Origin: Protea cynaroides
Lineage: Eukaryota > Streptophyta > Magnoliopsida > Proteales > Proteaceae
NCBI GenBank assembly: GCA_028583415.1
Contig: CM053267.1
Coordinates: 24,995,064 to 25,059,063, forward strand
DNA: 64,000 bases
Reading direction: 5' to 3'
Positions 35,745 through 46,318 of this stretch are shown here, piece by piece (position 1 is the stretch's first letter; every line of letters begins with the position of its first letter). The notes below the pieces were generated by a model. The model saw only the letters and a program-made list of their open reading frames with translations. It was not told the DNA's origin and did not search any database. The position numbers and the translations under genes are program-made.

Positions 35745-36375
35745 CAAGTTTTAGAAAAATGAAAGAAATCAAGAGAAGAAGAGAGAGTCGTGGGACTCTA
35801 AAGGAAAAAAATGAAAAGAAAAAAAAAAGGGAGGAGAAAGAGGGCGGTTTCTCAAGAGAGAGGAAGAAAAAAAAAAGGACAGAAACAAAAAAAAATTAAT
35901 AGAAAAGGGGGGAACGCGAGTGGAGAAGGAAAGGAATAAAAGAAAAAAAAAGGAAAAGGGAGAGCACGGGTGGACTCCAAAAGGGAAGAAGAAGAAAAAA
36001 AGGAAAGAGAGAGTGGGAGAGAGAGTCTAAGAGAAGAAGAGGGAAAAAAAAGGAAAAGAAGAAAAAAAGGAAAAATAAAAAAATAAAAAAAAAGGAAAGA
36101 GGGGAGAACGTGAGTGGAGAAAAGAAAAATAAAGGAAAAAACTCAAAAAAAGGAAAGAAAGAATGGGAGAGAGAGTCTAATAGGAGAAGAAAAGAAGGAA
36201 AAAAAAAAGATAAGGAAATCTAAAAAGGGCTGGAAGAGAAGGAGAGAGTCTAATAGGAGAAGAAGAGAAGAAGAAATACAGAACCCGAGGGAGACCGAAA
36301 TTGAAAGAGAAGAGGAAGAATAAGGGAGAGAGAAGAAGAGAAGGAAGAAGGAAAAGTTAAGAGAGAGGGAACTCT
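35745..36375 (+). repeat. Long polypurine tract
   Basis: About 630 bases almost free of C and T on the plus strand (runs of GAAAAAA, GGAGAGAG). The partner ORF on the minus strand (Ser/Leu/Phe-rich) is a low-complexity shadow. Donor-like AAAGAGGTAAGTCC follows at 36379. Confidence 0.9.
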
Positions 36376-38599
36376 CTACAAAGAGGTAAGTCCATTCTCC
36401 ATTGTTATTTTCTAGTACATACCTATAATTCATGGTCCCTCACCCATTGCGATAACCAAAACTTTGATTTTGATATGATTCCATGATGCTAATATGTCGA
36501 AAATTGTTTCAATATGCCTATTTTTGTAAATCGTGATCAGAGATGTTATATTGCGTGCATGTTGATGCTGTAATGTCTATGTTTGATATTTTTTATGCAT
36601 TAAAATATGTTTAAAGTACTCAATGGAGAAAAATTAAATGTCATATGATGATTTTTGAGTATTTTAATGTTTTTCACAAGGTGGATTTCAGATCTGGAAA
36701 TTCTAGATCTGGAATCCAATTTTGGGACATGTATCTCATATAGATTTTTGATAAATTTCAAGCCCAAAATTTTATGAGATACTCATACATATGTTAGAAA
36801 GTTTTTCTACAAATTTTAACTCATTTGGTGTTGAGAAAGTCGAGATAAAAAAGTCCCAATGATACTACTATCCTTCTCGGGTACAGTGCAAATCCTCATC
36901 AGAAAAGCTCTAAAAAGGGAACTTATGGCCATAATTTGATAATCCTTCCTTCAGAGAAAGTAATAGATATGTAATGAAAAATTTGGTACTAGATTAAGAT
37001 TTTTCTGAATTTCTTATGGATTTCATATGATTTTTGAAGTGCACCATGGTCTGTTTTAGGGTCAGTTAGAACACATTGAATTGCATGACTAAGATGTGAT
37101 GTTTGAGCCCTGAGGATCTTTCTGTTTGCAAAGTGTTAGTTCTATCAGTTAGATACATGGCCATTTGCCTGAATTCTATTTTCAATGAGTGGTTGATTTT
37201 ATATAGAATTTATGGTACAACTGGTCAGAATCTGGAACAGACTTGACCAGTGTACATGCCTGCACTTGTGGTACATATTCGACCCATTCTGGTTCCCTGT
37301 TAAAATTTCCCTTTTTGAAAAAAAATTTAGGTCTCTGAGTCCTCTTTCAAAGGATGTATTTTGAGCTTAATATGTATGAAGCCCCATATGCATGTTTTGG
37401 CAAAGGTCCACAGAATTTATTGATTGCAGTAATAATCATGAAAATCCATGCATAAGTGTCCTGTAGAGATTTTTTTTAGACATTACTTCCTTGAAGTAAA
37501 AGGTAGTCACATGAGTCTGGAAGACAACCAAGTTAACAGATAATTTTTTGTATAATTGAAGAATATCTTATGATTATTTTCCCAAGATTGGTTTGAATCT
37601 AAAAATCAGTCTGACCAGTTTTCATAGTCTGACCTTGTAGGCATGATTTAAACCATTAGATTTCGATCATATTGTGCCTTAGAAGATTTTGAGACCATTA
37701 GATCTTGATCAAGAGCATCTTATTTGATTCTAAACCATTGGATTGATCATGAGTGATATAAATGAATCTGGACCATTGGATTGTCTTGATGATTGATTTG
37801 AATGGATAGATTATCTTTATTGTGGGTGATTTTGAGTGATCTGAATGATTGGATTACCATCTTGAGTGATTTGAACCGTTGGATTTCTTTTTTTGTGTGA
37901 TTTAATTGAATTTGAATGGTTAAATTGACCTCATGAATGTTTTAAATGAATTTGAACCATCGATCAAATATGATCTTGATCACATTGATGATGATCGATT
38001 ACATCAAATCTTAGTAGTCGATCAAATATGATCTTGGTCACATTGTTGATGATCGATGCTTGATCAATGCTCTCACATGTTTGCTGCTATATTAATTCAC
38101 ATGCTTTACTGCTATACTTGAGATGATATATGTTGTTACTTGCTATATTTGAATGATATTTATTATTGGTAATAATTTAATTTCTGCAACACCTAGTCGA
38201 ACTGCTATATCTGTACACCTAGAAGACATATTAGGTGTGGGGACGTGCATCTAGGCACTCATATTCACGGGAAGGGTAAGAATGAAAATGATAAATTTTA
38301 ATCAAGAATCAGAAAGTCTATCCTAACAAATGCAAAATTAAGGTTTTAGGTTAAGGGTAGCTTTAGGACGATCCCTACCCCTTAGCTCATTTTCTTCTAG
38401 GATACAGAGAACTAGATAGGTGTGATATGAATCGAACCATAGAGCATTTAGGTTCCACACCCTAATACTAAAAGAAGAACATGAATGATTGAATCCGCTT
38501 TCTAAACTATGTAGATCCTAATTCTTAGGGTAGCACGCTAAGATACGTAGGCAGTTTGGAGAGATTCCAAAACACGATTCCATAACCTCTATTCTAAGT

Positions 38600-39060
38600 C
38601 GTACTTGTGGTTCTCTCAAGCTGTACGCATCGAATCTGTACTTGTGGTTCACTCGAACTGTACATCCTTTAGGTTCCCTCGAATCTGTACCTATGGTTCA
38701 CGAGAACTGTACATCTTTAGGTTCACTTGAATCTGTACCTATGGTTCACTAGAACTGTACACTCTTTAGGTTCACTTGAATCTGTACCTGTGGTTCACTA
38801 GAACTGTACACTTTTTAGGTTTACTCGAATCTGTACCTGTGGTTTACTAGAATTGTACATCCTTTAAGTTCACTCGAATCTATACCTGTGGTTCACTAGA
38901 ACTGTACATCCTTTAGGTTCACTCAAATCTGTACCTGTGGTTCACTAGAACTGTACACTCTTTAGGTTCACTTGAATCTATACCTGTGGTTCACTCAGAC
39001 TGTACACCTTTAGATTCCAAACTCGTACTTGTGGTTCACTCAGACTGTACACACTTAGAT
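38600..39060 (+). repeat. 49-bp minisatellite, about nine copies
   Basis: Unit of the form AATCTGTACCTGTGGTTCAC-TAGAACTGTACATCCTTTAGGTTCACTCG; starts at 38778 and 38827 give a period of 49. Within each unit the half-unit CTGTAC recurs, so it may have grown from a 24-25-bp repeat. Copies at the edges are the most diverged. Confidence 0.85.
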
Positions 39061-39890
39061 CCCAAACCGTACCTTGATCCACTTGGGTTGTACGCACTTT
39101 AGCCTTCTTTAGGATATCCATATCAATCCATATCCACAACCCATCACAACGAACTACGTTGTACCTGATTTTCAGGACCTCTGAAATACGTAGGCAACTT
39201 GGAGGACCTCTCCAAGTACGGTACCACATCTTAGTTTCCTTAGGTCCTCCATATCCATATCCATACCCATTTCATATCCATCTTCACTTCAATCCACATA
39301 GGCTATCTCTAGATTCAATCTCAATCATCATCAAGCATAAACTTTAACTTGAACAATTAAATCTAAGAAAGCTTAAGCATAAACCACATCCATAAACCTT
39401 AATCACATTCCGTTCAAACTACGTTATGGACTTGATTTCCAAGATTGGAATGCATAGGCAATTTGAAATGTTTTTTAGCTTATCAGGTTTAGTCCATCAC
39501 CGAACCATCTTCGGTTCGGCTCATTGTACATTATTTGTTTGTTTATTTACTTTGAGAACATGTTTCGCTAAACCCTAGGTTAGAAGAACTTAAAAACTTG
39601 GCATAAGATCCCCCATGCACCCTAGTCATCATTCATTGACCATGAACAGTTAAAATGATAGAGTCGAAGGAAAGTAGAATCACATAGGAGGCCGATTTTT
39701 GGATCGGACAGCTTTGGATGCCTAACACCTTCCTTAACTGTACCTTGAATGCTTATCCATTCTCTAATAGACCAAAGCCAATATATTGGGTCCAATGAGT
39801 CAATAGAAGTCTTTTCTTATGATGAGACTACATTTTATAGGTCCTAGACCTTAATCTAGGTGGCGACTCCAAATCATTTTTTTTCCGTCC

Positions 39891-40274
39891 ATCAGAGATG
39901 GGTAGAAGGATAACCTTTGTCCTCACACTTTAGTTTTTAGCTTAGTTTATTTTTAGTTGTCTCCAGGCAATGTTTTGACCTGTGATAGTTAACTTAAGTT
40001 TGGATAGTGAACTACTTGGTAGTATTTATTTTATGTCATAGTTTGCAGATACATAAACTTCTATGATGTATTTATCCGATCTAGACATAGTTTCGAGTTT
40101 AATATAATGATTCACTATTTTATTTATATTATTTGATTTATACAATGATAGGGTAAATGTGTCTGGTGTGTTTGGTTATGAGTATGTGCACTGCGAATGG
40201 ATTCTGGTATGGATATACTTGCACTGTGAGAAATCCATGATCATATCAAAACATTATGGTTTTTGGGTGTGACA
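39891..40274 (+). repeat. 3' end of the 5' LTR of element C
   Basis: Ends TTTGGGTGTGACA at 40274 followed by a primer site, as in B and D. The left edge is set only by where the Tat-like text stops. Together with 33503-34260 it would give the right distance from the exon-like stretch to the LTR end. Confidence 0.55.
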
Positions 40275-40279
40275 AAAGT

Positions 40280-40291
40280 TAGTATCAGAGC
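40280..40291 (+). promoter_or_regulatory. Primer binding site of element C (tRNA-iMet)
   Basis: TAGTATCAGAGC, one base from TGGTATCAGAGC, five bases after the LTR end. Confidence 0.8.
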
Positions 40292-40554
40292 AGTTTACTC
40301 TGTTTGTGCTCACAACTGCATCTCACATCACTATATGTGTCTAATTGAAGACAAATAAGATTAACTAAAAGTTTATAAGAAAATAATTAAATAAACATCT
40401 TTTTGTTGAGACCATAGCACTATAAACAAGACCATAATGTACTAAATGTACAAAACATCTTGATTTCATTAATAAATGATGTTTGTACAAAAGAGAGTAT
40501 AGACCACAACCCAGTTTGTTACTCAATGAACATAAAGAAACTGAAACAAAGAAA

Positions 40555-41830
40555 CTACATCAAAAGTAAAAGACTATGACTAAAAGAAATAAAAACATCA
40601 ACCCCATCAGCAGGAGGAAAGATGAACACTGCAGTAGCCAACGCCCTCCGTAGTTGCTGGACATCATCACTGACCCTCTGCATTATGGCATATAGATATA
40701 GAATAGTAGGCTCAGGAACTATAAACGCTGGACTATGAACCTTTACTAATACTAATGAATGCTCTCTATTTTCAGCCGAAGGGGTATCTTGCCACTGAGT
40801 ATCCCCATCCTCACCCACATCATCATCTTTATCGATGGCAAAATCCATAGGAACATCCTCTGCCTCAGCACCCTCTGCAGCCATCCTCTACATGAGCGTA
40901 TGCCATCTCCTCCTTAACACCTCCAAAGGCTATAGGAATAAAGGCTGGTGGAGGTATAGCCTTAAGATCATTATCACTAACTACTGTATCATGTAAGCCA
41001 TGCATACGACCCAACGCATGCCAACCGAAGTTAGAATGGATTAAAGTCTCCATATCCTCTTCATTATAAATGTCAACACCTATTCGCTTGAACAAATGAG
41101 TAAGTAGCCTCCCGTACGGTAAGTTCCTCATGGAACACTATGTTGCTACTATCATTGTCCTAATCAAAATGTAAGAAAGACATAACTGGTAATGAGTACA
41201 GACACAGTATGTCACATACTTGTTAAAGGTGGCTATAGCATCCTGATTACCACTCCTTGGGAGAATGTTATGTTGAATAATTTGACTGTAGACACACAGG
41301 CACGATCGATAAAATGCCTCTCTATGTGCCTAACCTGGTTGTCTCACCTGACTCTAAATCTCCTGTCTAAATGGCTCAGAAATAAGCGCTATGACAAAGT
41401 CTTTGGCCCAGCGAAAACGCACTCGCCAGCTTCTAAAATATCTAAAAGTCCAGCCAACTGTCGAACGTCCAAGGAAATATCTACCCCTCTGATTCTGTTG
41501 GAAATCCTCAAGCCCATAGCTAAGTCCTCATCCTCTAAATCAGACTCAACCCACAGATTGCAATAAAACTGTTTGACCAGGTTAGGTCTGGTAACCTCTC
41601 AGTACTAGAGGATTGGTGCCCAACCCAATGCTATAAATGCTTTGCCAACAGCAAAGCACTGTAACTGCTCAAACTCTACGAAGTTGCCTGACTCGACCCC
41701 AATATGCTTGAATCGAGGCCAAGCATCCTACTCGTAGCGAGAACAGAACCATAACGTATCAAATGCATGTGACTGGCTATCCTCGCCATCACTAGAGGAT
41801 GAACCATACTAATCACACCTGACTACGTGA
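40555..41830 (-). pseudogene. Element C antisense accessory gene (diverged)
   Basis: Same place and direction as in B, D and E, but clearly a different lineage. From high to low coordinates: SGNFVEFEQLQCFAVGKAF, LGWAPIL, RPNLVKQFYCNLWVESDLED, GLRISNRIRGVDISLDVRQL, AGLLDILE, then after frame changes the MRNLPYGRLLTHLFKRIGVD segment (41131-), DMETLIHSNFGWHALGRMHG, an acidic middle (DDDVGEDGD) and VSDDVQQLRRALA. The KQFYCNL, LRI.N.I.GV, and NLPYGRLLTHL blocks align with E and D. Frameshifts and stops between 41150 and 41830. The start and any 5' intron cannot be fixed. It shows that the antisense gene is old in this group. Confidence 0.65.
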
Positions 41831-42793
41831 GTGACCTGCAAGTTATTTTCTTGGTCTAACCATTTTGTTACAAAACACACAAGAATGAAAATTGTGTAAG
41901 AATTCATAGTGAGCAAAATGTTAGTTAGCATTAAGAAAATTTATAATATTCAAAACACGGTTTGCAATTTTGAGAAACTGAGTACAGGAAGTTTCAATAG
42001 AAATTTCAGCGAAAAACATGTTAAAAAGCCAACATGAAAATATAGAAGACGTACTAAAACATGAAAACGAAGTTTTAAATGATTGGAAACATTCCATACA
42101 AGTCGTAGAAAAACTGATTTATGTTTTAATGCATCGAAAGCCGACGAATAGAGATATGAATTTCGGTTACTTTTGGGCAAAAGCCGATATGTAAAATAAA
42201 GAGTTGTAAAAAATGCGAAGATATCCATATTTGATTGGTTAGAAACATTCTAATAACTTCTAAAAGTGATTTGCAATAAGTTATAGCAAGTTACATGGAG
42301 TAATATGGAAACCAATTGAATATTTAGTTTTTACCAAATCGAAATGGGGAAAAATGATGAAATAACCAATGCACATACCTTTGTCGATGAATAAGCAATG
42401 GAATGCAAAAAGAAATGACAGGTTTTAAGCTTGAAAATAATTGGGAACAATTTCTAGTTATTCTCATTTTTCATACAAGTTAAGAATGGGAGGAAAAATG
42501 AAGCTCTCGACCCTTTTAAAACATATTTTTCATTGTAAGGTCGATGAAATTGATTTGATCTATCGCATGATTTGATCGACCACAACGATCAACCACATGT
42601 CGACAGAAAGCTCTGTTTGAGCTAATTTTGGAATTTCCTATCATGAGATCCATTGCTAAGCATTCTAACATGGTTATTAAGTGTTTCTAAATTATTAAGG
42701 GAGCATTAGATTTGTTCTGGATTAAATTAAGTTATTAATAATCTTTGATTATCAATACATGCTGTCTTCAAGAACAAACAACCAGAGAACTGA
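41831..42793 (+). other. Leader of element C
   Basis: No gene. AT-rich with a weak GGTCG/CGACC cluster at 42538-42605 (GGTCGATGAAATTG, GATCGACCACAACGATCAACC), equivalent to the leader clusters in B, D and E. Confidence 0.45.
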
Positions 42794-42803
42794 ATGGCCC
42801 CTA

Positions 42804-42808
42804 ATACC
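42804..42808. repeat. Target-site duplication, left, of the solo LTR
   Basis: ATACC, repeated perfectly at 44985-44989. Confidence 0.92.
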
Positions 42809-44984
42809 TATCACACCCCAATTCTAGATGAACCAAAGTGTGAATGAATTGTCAGTAAACCATTGGTTTAAGCCAAGATCACACAGGACCGTGCCAATAA
42901 TCAAACCATACATAATCCACACAATCAGATATAATATTAAGTAAGCGAAAGTCTGTATTAATGAACAGAGTGTCTAACATGATAAATAAATAATTAACCA
43001 GTTATATCCAACTAACTAAAACCATAGTTTAAATATCTATGACAAATCCCATAAACCAAATACGTAATTAAACCTAAGCATAGACACAATGGAAACACTC
43101 GCATGACGAATCATGCTCGTCTTCCATTACTTGCACATTCATAGTAGCCATGTGTTCATACGATGGTGCAATGACATAGTCTTCGATAGTTGTACCTACA
43201 TCATCAACTAAAAGAAATACGATATCGTGGGGTGAGCTCACAACTTAGTCTAGTGAGTAAACAAAACAATGTAACAAACATATGCATGATGTCAAATTCA
43301 TATCTTTGGTCTGGTGTAAGTTTACAATGTGCTATGGTAAGGATAGGCAGCCACCATACCTCCATACATGAGAGTGTGAGCACGCCCAACAGATCACACA
43401 CCACTGTCGCCGCACATCACCCACTACAGAATAGAGATAGAGCTAATACCTAACGAATCACACACTGTCAGCACTCCCCTTGATACTTTATCCCATACTA
43501 GTACATATGCCCCTACTAGCGAGGGTTTACAAACTGAATTCATATCGAAACAATCCTAGATGTCATCAGATTTGTATCCAAGGCCTTACCCCAGCATTCC
43601 TCAATATGACATAGAGATAGAGCTAGGGTCCGCTAGCAGAGCTTACAGTTACACATCGTGATTACCCTCTGATACCCTATAACGTACTAGTTTTGCTAAA
43701 GTAATGGTGATATGATGATGTTAGTGTGATGAACGGTTCAATCCTACAACCTCTCCCCATTTAACATACCAACCACACACAAGCACATGCCTATCCTCAT
43801 CATCAATATCATGAAAGCGATAAAGTAGAAGTAAAATATGCATGAACTGTAAATAGCAATATTGGATGATATGTTATATGCACAACCATCAACAATGCAT
43901 GGTAATAAACAATAAACAGAAACACAAGGGTAGCTTGTGATTAACCAATTAGTTTAGGTTTTGTTCCCTTACTTGTAAATGATGTTTGTTCCTCTTCCAA
44001 CCTTGAAAACTATCTTGAACTAGTGGAAAGCCTAAACAATTAATGAACTTAGATTAAGGTTTTATTCCATCAAATTTTACACTATTTCATTGTCCAATCT
44101 TTAATATATGCCTTCGAACATTGTTCGGTCAAGTCACTGGTTTTGCATTGGCCAACCAATGAGCCATCTGAACAATCCTTGTCATACATCCTAAGAGTAA
44201 CCGGTCGCCTCTCCGGTCTCCTATATAGCCAACCAGTCAAGGGACCGAATAACCCCTGAGTCATATTCCAAGTTTAATTTCAGTCTAAAATCCTTCTGGG
44301 TCGATTCTTCAGGTCAACAATGGGATCCATCCTAAGGTCATTCTATGGCCTTTAACCATTGGTTTTAATGACCCATTGTAACCTCTAACAACTATAATTA
44401 CTATAGATTTATATTGAAAAACTTAAAATCAAAATCAAGGTATTGGTATTGGATTGAATCTGATCTCATAAACTGTGATCTCAAATCCTAAATCTAACAT
44501 AGTCTAACCTTCTATAGAGGCAAGGTATTTACCGTACATCCTTGATGTAGTGTAGGTTGGAGACCCAATGGCATAAACCCTCTCTGTAGAGCTCTTTTCT
44601 TCCAAGCCCTCTTAACCTTCTTCTCTTTTCTCCCTCTTAACTCTAGGGTTTAAGATTGATCAAAAGAATGAGAGAAGGTAGAGGGACGACCTCTATATAG
44701 AGATAAAGTCTTCATATAGAGTCCTCTCTCAATTAGGAGAGTAAATTCCTCAAATTAGGAAACTTTCCTAATCTCAGAGTTAGATTCTAAGCTTAATCGA
44801 TCGACTAATTGGTTGCCCAACACAAGGATCGAACAATCCAAATTGTCCGATTGGACAACCTATGAGAGATTGGTTTTTTACCTGACATCTTGGTTTTTTC
44901 ATCCGATTGGTTTGCTTGAGCTGTTATGATGGGAAGACCTGATACGACATGGTTAAACAGGGTTAGTGGAGTGCGGGTCTTACA
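42809..44984 (-). mobile_element. Solo LTR (reverse orientation) in gag of element C
   Basis: 2176 bp. Read on the minus strand it starts TGTAAGACCC (44984) and ends GGGTGTGATA (42809), with no primer site, no internal region and a perfect ATACC duplication on both sides. This is what unequal recombination between two LTRs of one element leaves. It holds the TAGCTCTATCTCTAT-type units (minus strand, about 43600 and 43430) and the exon-like stretch at 43195-43074. Confidence 0.92.
43074..43195 (-). CDS. LTR exon-like micro-ORF, solo LTR
   Basis: After GATGTAG on the minus strand, reads TIEDYVIAPSYEHMATMNVQ..HDSSCEC then FHCVYA and a TAG at 43074-43076. Intact frame, all three Cys kept. Confidence 0.38.
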
Positions 44985-46223
44985 ATACCCGTAACAGTCA
45001 ACGTACTCAAGGTACACCACAGAGTAGGGCACAAGGTGCTAATGAGAATACGCCTGTTCATCATACTGCTGCTAACATTGTTTTTGCTACCACCTCCCTG
45101 CGTTGACAACTGCTGACATGACAACTATCATGGGAAATCTCACATGAGTGGTGCAACAGTAGTAGGAACAACAACAACAACAACAACAGCAATTGATGAA
45201 TGACCTGATCGCTACCTTGCGAAGAACTCTTGCACCTGCACCTATACTTCAGCTTAGTCGTGTCTTTCCTGCTCCAGTAGCTGCACCTAACACTATACCT
45301 GCAGTTGTAGCTCCAAATGCTACTATGCCAACCAATGCAAATGCTCATCCTATATGGTTGCCACAGCTAGTGATTGATGTAAATGTAGGAAGGTATGTTG
45401 CACCAATTATGACTGAAGCTGCCAAGCTGAATTTTTGAGACTGTTAGAAAGGTTTCAAAAAATGAAATCACTAAAGTTATAAGAGTGGGTGATAACCCAC
45501 AATAGCCTGCAATCTGGATGTAATCTATTGAGAAGTGCTTTAAGATGTTGGTTTTGACAGATGAACAGCGAACCCTCTGTGTAAGCCATATGATGGAAGG
45601 TGAACCCTAGACTTGGGGGAATCCAACCAACAGATCCTTGAAGCTCTCCATCCTGTTGTAACTTGGGAAATGTTCAAGGAAGCATTCTTCAACAACTACT
45701 TTTCCAGAAGCTTTCGAGACAAGAAAGAGATTGAATATCAGAGTCATTATCAAGGCCAAAAGACTGTCCAAGAATATCAGATTGAGTTTGAATCCCTCTT
45801 CTATTTTGCCATTGCCTGCATTCGTACTAAAGTGGTTAAGGTAAGAAAATTCTTCAAAGGTTTTAGAGGTGAAATTCGGGCTATAGTGGAAACCAGAGGA
45901 CATACCAGCTATGCTGAGTGTATATAGATAGCTAAGGTCATTGAAGCTCTCAGAGATAGGTATCAAGCCAAGAATGGTTTTGGCAAGAGATTTTCTACCC
46001 TACCTGATAAGAAGATCTCAAATAAACCTTTTCCAAGGTAAATTCAAGAACCAGTGTGCTTCCACTACAAAGTCTTATGCAAAGACCAGGACTAGTCAAA
46101 GGCTTCTACTGTCAATAGATTGGTCATTTCAAGTTTAATTTCCCAAAGCGCACTAGTGCTCAATAGGCAAGGTTTTTACTATAACATTTGAAGAAGCAGA
46201 GAAATCCTCTAAAGTAGTGACAG

Positions 46224-46318
46224 GTATTTTGTTATAATTATCATTTTTTTATACTTATACTACATGCTTTTAAATGTATGTGTTAATGCATGGATTTTAA
46301 CACTATAGGCATTCTTAG
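46224..46318 (+). other. Predicted intron at the gag-protease boundary, element C
   Basis: 95 nt, GTATTTTG...ACTATAG, between ...GTGACAG and GCATTC. Same phase and place as in B and D, though C is far diverged and the intron sequence is not alignable. Unspliced reading stops at TAA five codons in. Confidence 0.6.

Larger units (their letters stand above)
34261..39890. other. Composite repeat block, no gene recognised
   Basis: 5.6 kb with no coding homology. In order: unassigned 34261-34690; a tandem repeat of about 160-170 bp (34700-35400); AT-rich 35540-35700; a polypurine tract (35745-36375); AT-rich 36380-37600; degenerate repeats of a TTTGAACCATTGGATT type (37630-38060); a 49-bp minisatellite (38600-39060); and an end region with GCCTAACACCTTCCTTAAC (39720) and AGGTGGCGACTCC (39859), words typical of Ogre/Tat-type LTRs. 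It may be a Tat-like remnant inserted in C's 5' LTR; its ends and target duplication could not be fixed. Confidence 0.4.
42794..46223 (+). pseudogene. gag: Element C gag, split by a solo LTR
   Basis: ATG 42794 starts MAPNT; the reading is cut by the solo LTR (42809-44984) and goes on at 44990 in the same frame with RNSQRTQGTPQSRAQG once one target copy is removed. Further on: a Gln-rich linker with (CAA)n at 45170-45192, IVDV-type sequence, the Retrotrans_gag region (WEMFKEAFFNNYFSRSFRDK, EYQSHYQGQKTVQEYQIEFE, VVKVRKFFKGFRGEIRA; 45662-45890), and a decayed zinc knuckle near 46120-46150 (GHFKFNFPKR; last Cys lost). Stops and at least two frameshifts. It ends at SSKVVTG before the intron. Confidence 0.8.

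Noticed and set aside
36143..36433. Ser/Leu/Phe-rich minus-strand ORF of 96 codons
   Set aside because: Shadow of the polypurine tract; low complexity without homology.
38600..39060. Regular repeats that could suggest a CRISPR array
   Set aside because: Units are directly adjacent and diverge along their whole length, with no unique spacers, in plant transposon DNA; it is a minisatellite.
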